From Mytilus edulis (Eukaryota > Mollusca > Bivalvia > Mytilida > Mytilidae): 64,000 bases of DNA. Made by a program: the position numbers and the translations under genes. The notes below the pieces were generated by a model. It saw only the letters and a list, made by a program, of their open reading frames with translations. It searched no databases and had not been told where the DNA came from. How positions within the stretch are numbered: position 1 is the stretch's first letter; the number at the start of each line of letters is the position of its first letter. This document shows, piece by piece, positions 59,349-64,000 of this stretch. The stretch lies in NCBI RefSeq assembly GCF_963676685.1, contig NC_092351.1:38988733-39052732 (forward strand), read 5' to 3'.

Positions 59349-59549
59349 CTAGTTTTTATTATAAAACTTATGTTTATATACTTTGTTCTCAAGAAAATGC
59401 ATCAATTTGTCAAAATTTAAAAGAAATTTCCCTTTTTTTAATTGTTTGCTTCCAGTAAATAATTCGTCGATATGTTTTCCGTATGCAGTGAATTCAGCGT
59501 GACCTTTTTCGTAAAAATCCAGTGATTGCAATACGCATGGATCTGTCAT
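59349..59549 (-). CDS. Possible small gene or orphan exon, 66 codons, unidentified
   Basis: An ATG-initiated frame with protein-like composition (TDPCVLQSLDFYEKGHAEF, AYGKHIDELFTGSKQLKKG, FLLNFDKLMHFLENK). It is basic at the C-terminus and has no signal peptide or membrane segment. A weak acceptor (GATAATAG) lies just upstream, so it could be the last exon of something else. I do not recognise a family. Low confidence that it is expressed. Confidence 0.3.
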   Translation of the reverse strand: MTDPCVLQSLDFYEKGHAEFTAYGKHIDELFTGSKQLKKGKFLLNFDKLMHFLENKVYKHKFYNKN

Positions 59550-59928
59550 TGAAATACACTATTATCTTGGCGTTGAAAGTGTTATACACGTGCCCTATAT
59601 TCATGCTTATTCGTTGATTGTTTACTAATGTGACACTGTAAAACTACGGCTTCAAAACAGGACAATTAAACGATATTGATGCGTAAAAAGTAATCGAATC
59701 GTGTACAGCAGACTAAGTTTATGATATATACATGCATTGGGTAAACAATATTTTCCACCTGTCAATCCTTTCATTTGACTTTAAATTTGCAATTAAGATA
59801 ATCATTAACAACTGGCATTAAACGAACTAATGCTAATAAATGACCACTTCATCTATTGTGTCCCCCATCATAGAGTTGCCTTTAACATTATTGAACTTTA
59901 ATACGTGAGACGTTCTGGCGTTTAACAG

Positions 59929-60080
59929 TGGACACGTTTTGGCGGATACCAATTATCGGACACGTTTGGGGGTTTTGGAATCGGACCCGTATTGGGGTTA
60001 TGGAATACGGACACGTTTTGGGAGAATAGACACGTTTTGGGGGAATCGGACACGTTTGGGAGGATTGACAAGTTTGGGAG
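59929..60080 (+). repeat. Degenerate minisatellite (CGGACACGTTTTGGGG)
   Basis: About seven units of a GGACACGTTTTGGGG core with 3-12 variable bases between, seen directly. Unit length varies from about 17 to 30. Confidence 0.75.
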
Positions 60081-60540
60081 TGTTACATTTAATCTAATGT
60101 GTTTTAACTAATAACATATACAGAGGGTTTTAAACAACATAGGAACTCATTGGAAGTTCAAAAAGTAATGCATCTGCTTCATGGGTATGAAAGGAGAGTG
60201 TGATGGTGATGATAAAAAGGTGCCATTCGACAAAAGACATAAATCCATCAAAACGATGCCAAAGAAATAAAAAATAAAAATGGACAAACAGCAGCTACAA
60301 ACATTACAAAGCATTTTAATGACTAATTACCACTAGGTAAACATGGTAAATTGTTTAAGTAAATTAATATCTATGCCTTTCAACTAAAGTTGACATGAAC
60401 GTTGTGAGTGTCTACAGCTCCAAGGAAACAAGATGAGTTGACAATTATCTGATACAATACTCTTTTATTACATCTTTAATTATATTAAACAAATTCAAAT
60501 AACAAGTATATCGTTTGTAAGAAAATAATTGAAAACTTAC

Positions 60541-60600
60541 CACTATGTTTGATAGCAGACCTGTAGATAGATAGATGACAGTGAAACGGCTTATTAAATA
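60541..60600 (-). promoter_or_regulatory. Candidate promoter and noncoding first exon of gene 3
   Basis: On the minus strand TATTTAATAA (60600-60591) is followed about 50 bases later by a strong donor AGTG|GTAAGTTTTC at 60541. This would splice to the acceptor at 57308, just before the gene 3 ATG. The 3.2 kb intron would contain the MITE at 57453. Inferred from signals only. Confidence 0.4.
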
Positions 60601-60799
60601 GCAAGCTAAATTAAAGTACTTGGTGAATGTTCTGCCAGGTTTGCAACATCGATTAGTGACATGTGTTGTTTTTCCTTCTTATAATTTACTGAATAAGCAA
60701 TTAATTTGTCAACGTGTAACTTCCTTCATCTGTAACTAAAAATATTTCACTTTTTGATCGATACTTATATTGCATCAGTAAATTCAAACATTAGTAAGA

Positions 60800-61140
60800 A
60801 GAATATGTGGTTTGATTGCAAATGAGACAACTATCCACAAAAGACCAAAATGACACAGACATTAACAACTATAGGTCACCGTACGGCCTTCAACAATGAG
60901 CAAAGCCCATACCGCATAGGCAGCTATAATAGGCTCCGATAGGACAATGTAAAAACAATTCAAACGAGAAAACTAACGGCCTTATTTATGTTAAAAAAAA
61001 TGAACGAAAAACAAATATGTAACACATAAACAAACGACAACCACTGAATTACAGGCTCCTGACTTGGGACAGGCACATACATAAATAATGTGGCGGGGTT
61101 AAACATGTTAGCGGGATCCCAACTCTCCCCCTCACCTGGG
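60800..61140 (+). repeat. Repeat family R1, fullest copy
   Basis: From GAATATGTGGTTTGATTGCA through CTATAGGTCACCGTACGGCC, CATACCGCATAGGCAGCTAT and CACTGAATTACAGGCTCCTG to TGTTAGCGGGATCCCAACTC. Serves as the reference for the other copies. Confidence 0.75.
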
Positions 61141-61164
61141 ACAGTGGTATAACAGTACAACATA

Positions 61165-61260
61165 GGTAAACGTACGGCCTTCAATAATGAGCAAAGTCCA
61201 TCCCTCAAAAAACCTATAAAAGGCCCCGAAATGACAAATGTAAATCAATTCAAACAAGAA
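61165..61260 (+). repeat. R1 internal fragment, tandem to the previous copy
   Basis: Repeats CATAGGTAAACGTACGGCCT, the AATGAGCAAAG region and TATAAAAGGCCCCGAAATGA directly after the longer copy. Confidence 0.65.
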
Positions 61261-61937
61261 AAAATGTATAGCCTAATTTATGTACAAAATAATGCACCCA
61301 AAAAAATGTGCAGCACAACATCAAACAACCATCACTTATTAAGATTGGAGAAAGGCTCATACAGAATTTGGCGGCCTTAAACTAAGAATCAGCAACAAAA
61401 ACAGAGACAGAATCAAAAGGTCCATCAAGAGCAGGTAATGTTGTGTTTCAAACAAAACATTGCAATATAAACACACAAAGTAACATTTAAGACGAATTAG
61501 TAAATATTTCGGAATATATAAACAGAAATCTTTCCTCAGAATCATTATAATGATGTTAGTAATTAGATCAATCAATTTTAATATAATCAAGCAAGCAAAA
61601 AGTAAATGTAACACAAAGAACTCCAGTGCCCAAGACTCGCGTTTCCCCTCTAAGGAAGACACACTCTTTGTGCTCGAAGTAAAGAGATGGAATGGGAAAA
61701 TTAATCAATAAAAAAGATTAATACAATTGATAACTAACAGATTTAAACCATCTTCATTTTGATCTGATCCACAGTTGTTGTCCAGTAAGATTTGATTTTT
61801 TATCATGACATTTGAAGGTACATCTTACTTTCTAGTGTTTTCTATATACAATAGTAAACGTTATTTATACAATTTGTGATACTTTTTCTGTTGCTTATGT
61901 TAAATGTTGTTCTTTGAGTGATATAAGTTAAATACCA

Positions 61938-64000
61938 ATGACTTTTGAAGCTGTGTTCCTTACTTTCTTGATAAATACAGTAACTTATTCCAAGATTGAT
62001 ATGTCATTCGGTTCAAAGAAGTTCTTATTAATCGTTTTATACATTTAATCATTAAAAAATATATGTTTGTATGAGATATGTGTAGAGTGTGGTTAACAAA
62101 AACTGTAATATTTCATTTATGCAATTGTATCATACATTTATATGATACTGGTAAGGTACTTTTAGATATATTAAGATATCTTTACTTAAAAGTACGTTCA
62201 TAATAATTGCAAATTATGCACAAGTGAATAGTGACAGGCTTTGTTTTTCTTTGTTAGTATAATTGATTATCCATAGTATGTTCTTCTTGATGGTTGACGT
62301 GTAACACCCTTCTTAATTGATAACCAGTATATGTATTATGACAAAAATATCATTATATTTTACTATGTAATTTTTCGTTACCTGTGCAGTATCTTCTATT
62401 CAAAACGACCCGAATCCTCTTAAATTTGCTGGTTGGTCCTTTTTTATAGTCTGGTTTATAAATTAATTATTTATATAATTATAAAGATTAAATAAAAATT
62501 GTAAAAAATTCCAATATTATATATTCTACAGTCGGGTTGTCGTCGCTTTGACACATTCCCCATTTCCTTTCCCAATTTTACATAAAATAATAAAATTTCA
62601 CAAAATTATCAAACAAATTTTGATTGTTAATAAACTCATTAAAGATATCAGGTTTAAAGTTTTTATTTGCGCCATACACGCGATTCCTTTACAAAAGACT
62701 CATCAGTGACGCTCGAATTAAACAAATTTTAAAATGTCAAATTAAGTGTCAAGTTGGAGAGCATTAAGGACCAAACATTCTGAAAGGTTTTGCCAAATAC
62801 AGCTTATGTAATCTATTCCTGAGATAGAAAGGCCTTAGTATTTTATACGGGCTTCTACAAATCCACAACAGTAGACGTTCATATTTGAGTTTCATGTAAA
62901 TGGTCAATACCTTATTCCTTTATCAAACAGTTTTTAATGTCATTTACATACCTAAACGATGTTGTTTGTAACTTTGTCTGCGAGATCAATAAAACAATTG
63001 TAATGGAGACTCCTAAGCAATGTTTGAAGTATTTAAAGTTCGATGAGCATGTGCTTTTATATTTATAGACCGATTTAGTTCTGATTTATCACAACGACCT
63101 CACAGCACTAACATATTCTGACAGTCAATTAGGTCTGCGTTTTCCAATAGTCCATTGCATAGCATTATCATCGACTTATTCTATTCGTGTTTGTGTTATT
63201 TCAAATTGATGGATTTCGGACTTCGGATAACACATTTCGAAGAGAAGTTTTAATGACAATGCTTAGTTTACTTTAAATAACAAGGCCAGCTGAATTGTAT
63301 ATGAATAAAGAACAAGCACAAGCCAAAGGTTTACTCTTGTAGTTGTAAATATTGAGATCCTTAAAAACGTGTTTGTAATTGAGCATATTACTTGTAATTG
63401 GTTTTGTATAGGTATAAGATACGATAGATAAATATTGATCTTTCAAATTGTTTAGTATGTACATGTGAACGAATTTCTGATGGTGGATATTGCCTAAGTT
63501 GATATTGAGTATACATGCTTAAGACTTCTGAGGCTGTTCTCCTTTCTATTTTATTTAATACAATAAGTTCTTACCAGGTCCTACATTTGAAAATGCCTGT
63601 ACCAAGTCAGGAAAACGACAGTTGTTGTCCATTCGTTTGATGTGTTTTGGCATTTCATTTTGCCATGATTAGAAACTTTCCGATTGAATTTTCTCGGAGT
63701 TCAATTTTTTTTTTGTGATTTTATTTTTTGTTATGACATTCATAGGACATTCCGTTCACAGAAATAGTCGCAATTCTTTCAATATATCTTGTCATAAATA
63801 CAAATATGTTCCGTTTGAGTCATATGTAGAGTATGGTTTACAGAAACTGTGAAATTTAATTTATTTATTTGTATGATTTTTCCTTATATTATACTTTATA
63901 TCTTACTGAATATTGATAGATTCAGATATTAAAGCAAATACATTTGTTAAAGTACTTTAATAATACTAACTAATTATGCAAAATTGAGTAGTGACAGACT
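61938..64000 (+). repeat. Diverged direct repeat (61938-62245 and 63522-64000)
   Basis: Both copies begin with a GACTTTTGAAGCTGTGTTC-type phrase and end with ATTATGCA(C)AA...GAGTAGTGACAGRCT. The right copy is interrupted at about 63578-63738 by an R3-like segment (GTACCAAGTCAGGAAAACGA), absent from the left copy. No gene. Confidence 0.6.
62690..62850 (-). repeat. Repeat family R4, reverse fragment
   Basis: Contains AAAGACTCATCAGTGACGCTC and GGACCAAACATTCTGAAAGG, as in 39910-40150. Confidence 0.6.

Overview
The window is AT-rich eukaryotic nuclear DNA with split genes, GT-AG introns, AATAAA signals and very dense dispersed repeats. It most likely comes from a mytilid bivalve. The repeat families (for example the GACGAAACGCGCGTCTGG motif and the GATGTGGTATGATTGCC family) look like those I associate with Mytilus, and both gene families found here are expanded in bivalves. 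The organism call is an inference. I see no bacterial or viral gene, no CRISPR array and no intact tRNA.

Three genes are supported, all on the minus strand. Gene 1 (7824 to 2160, five coding exons) and gene 2 (33995 to 23252, five coding exons) are tandem paralogues with the same exon order, intron phases and almost the same exon lengths (203/224, 211/211, 120/120, 126/132 and a long last exon). Both encode an N-terminal coiled coil, a conserved RPAKIGERW block and a C-terminal core matching the MIEAP (mitochondria-eating protein, SPATA18) pattern, followed by a long disordered tail. In gene 1 a single in-frame TGA (2160-2162) cuts off the tail. The reading frame stays open beyond it to 1467, ends in a motif shared with gene 2, and is followed by a poly(A) signal. 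Gene 3 (57303 to 46282, six coding exons) encodes a secreted protein with a signal peptide, a small Cys-rich defensin-like domain, a complete C-type lectin-like domain and an unassigned C-terminal domain with three N-glycosylation sequons.

Layout: 1-1466 3' flank; 1467-7824 gene 1, with a TTAA-flanked MITE and a perfect hairpin in introns; 7825-23251 intergenic, holding a 2.8 kb element with inverted termini and an 8-bp target duplication, a CCGTT/ACGGA-rich element, a 590-bp TTAA MITE and an inverted repeat pair; 23252-34630 gene 2, whose intron 2 carries a 4.1 kb element with about 400-bp inverted repeats and a six-copy 161-bp satellite; 34631-46212 intergenic, with a dead Tc1/mariner transposase; 46213-60568 gene 3, whose introns carry a SINE, two inverted minisatellite arrays, a hairpin MITE and another TTAA MITE; 60569-64000 repeats only.

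The three genes show no sign of working together. Genes 1 and 2 are a family expansion, and gene 3 is a candidate immune recognition or effector gene. Splice junctions were read by eye from consensus sites and reading-frame continuity; there is no transcript evidence.
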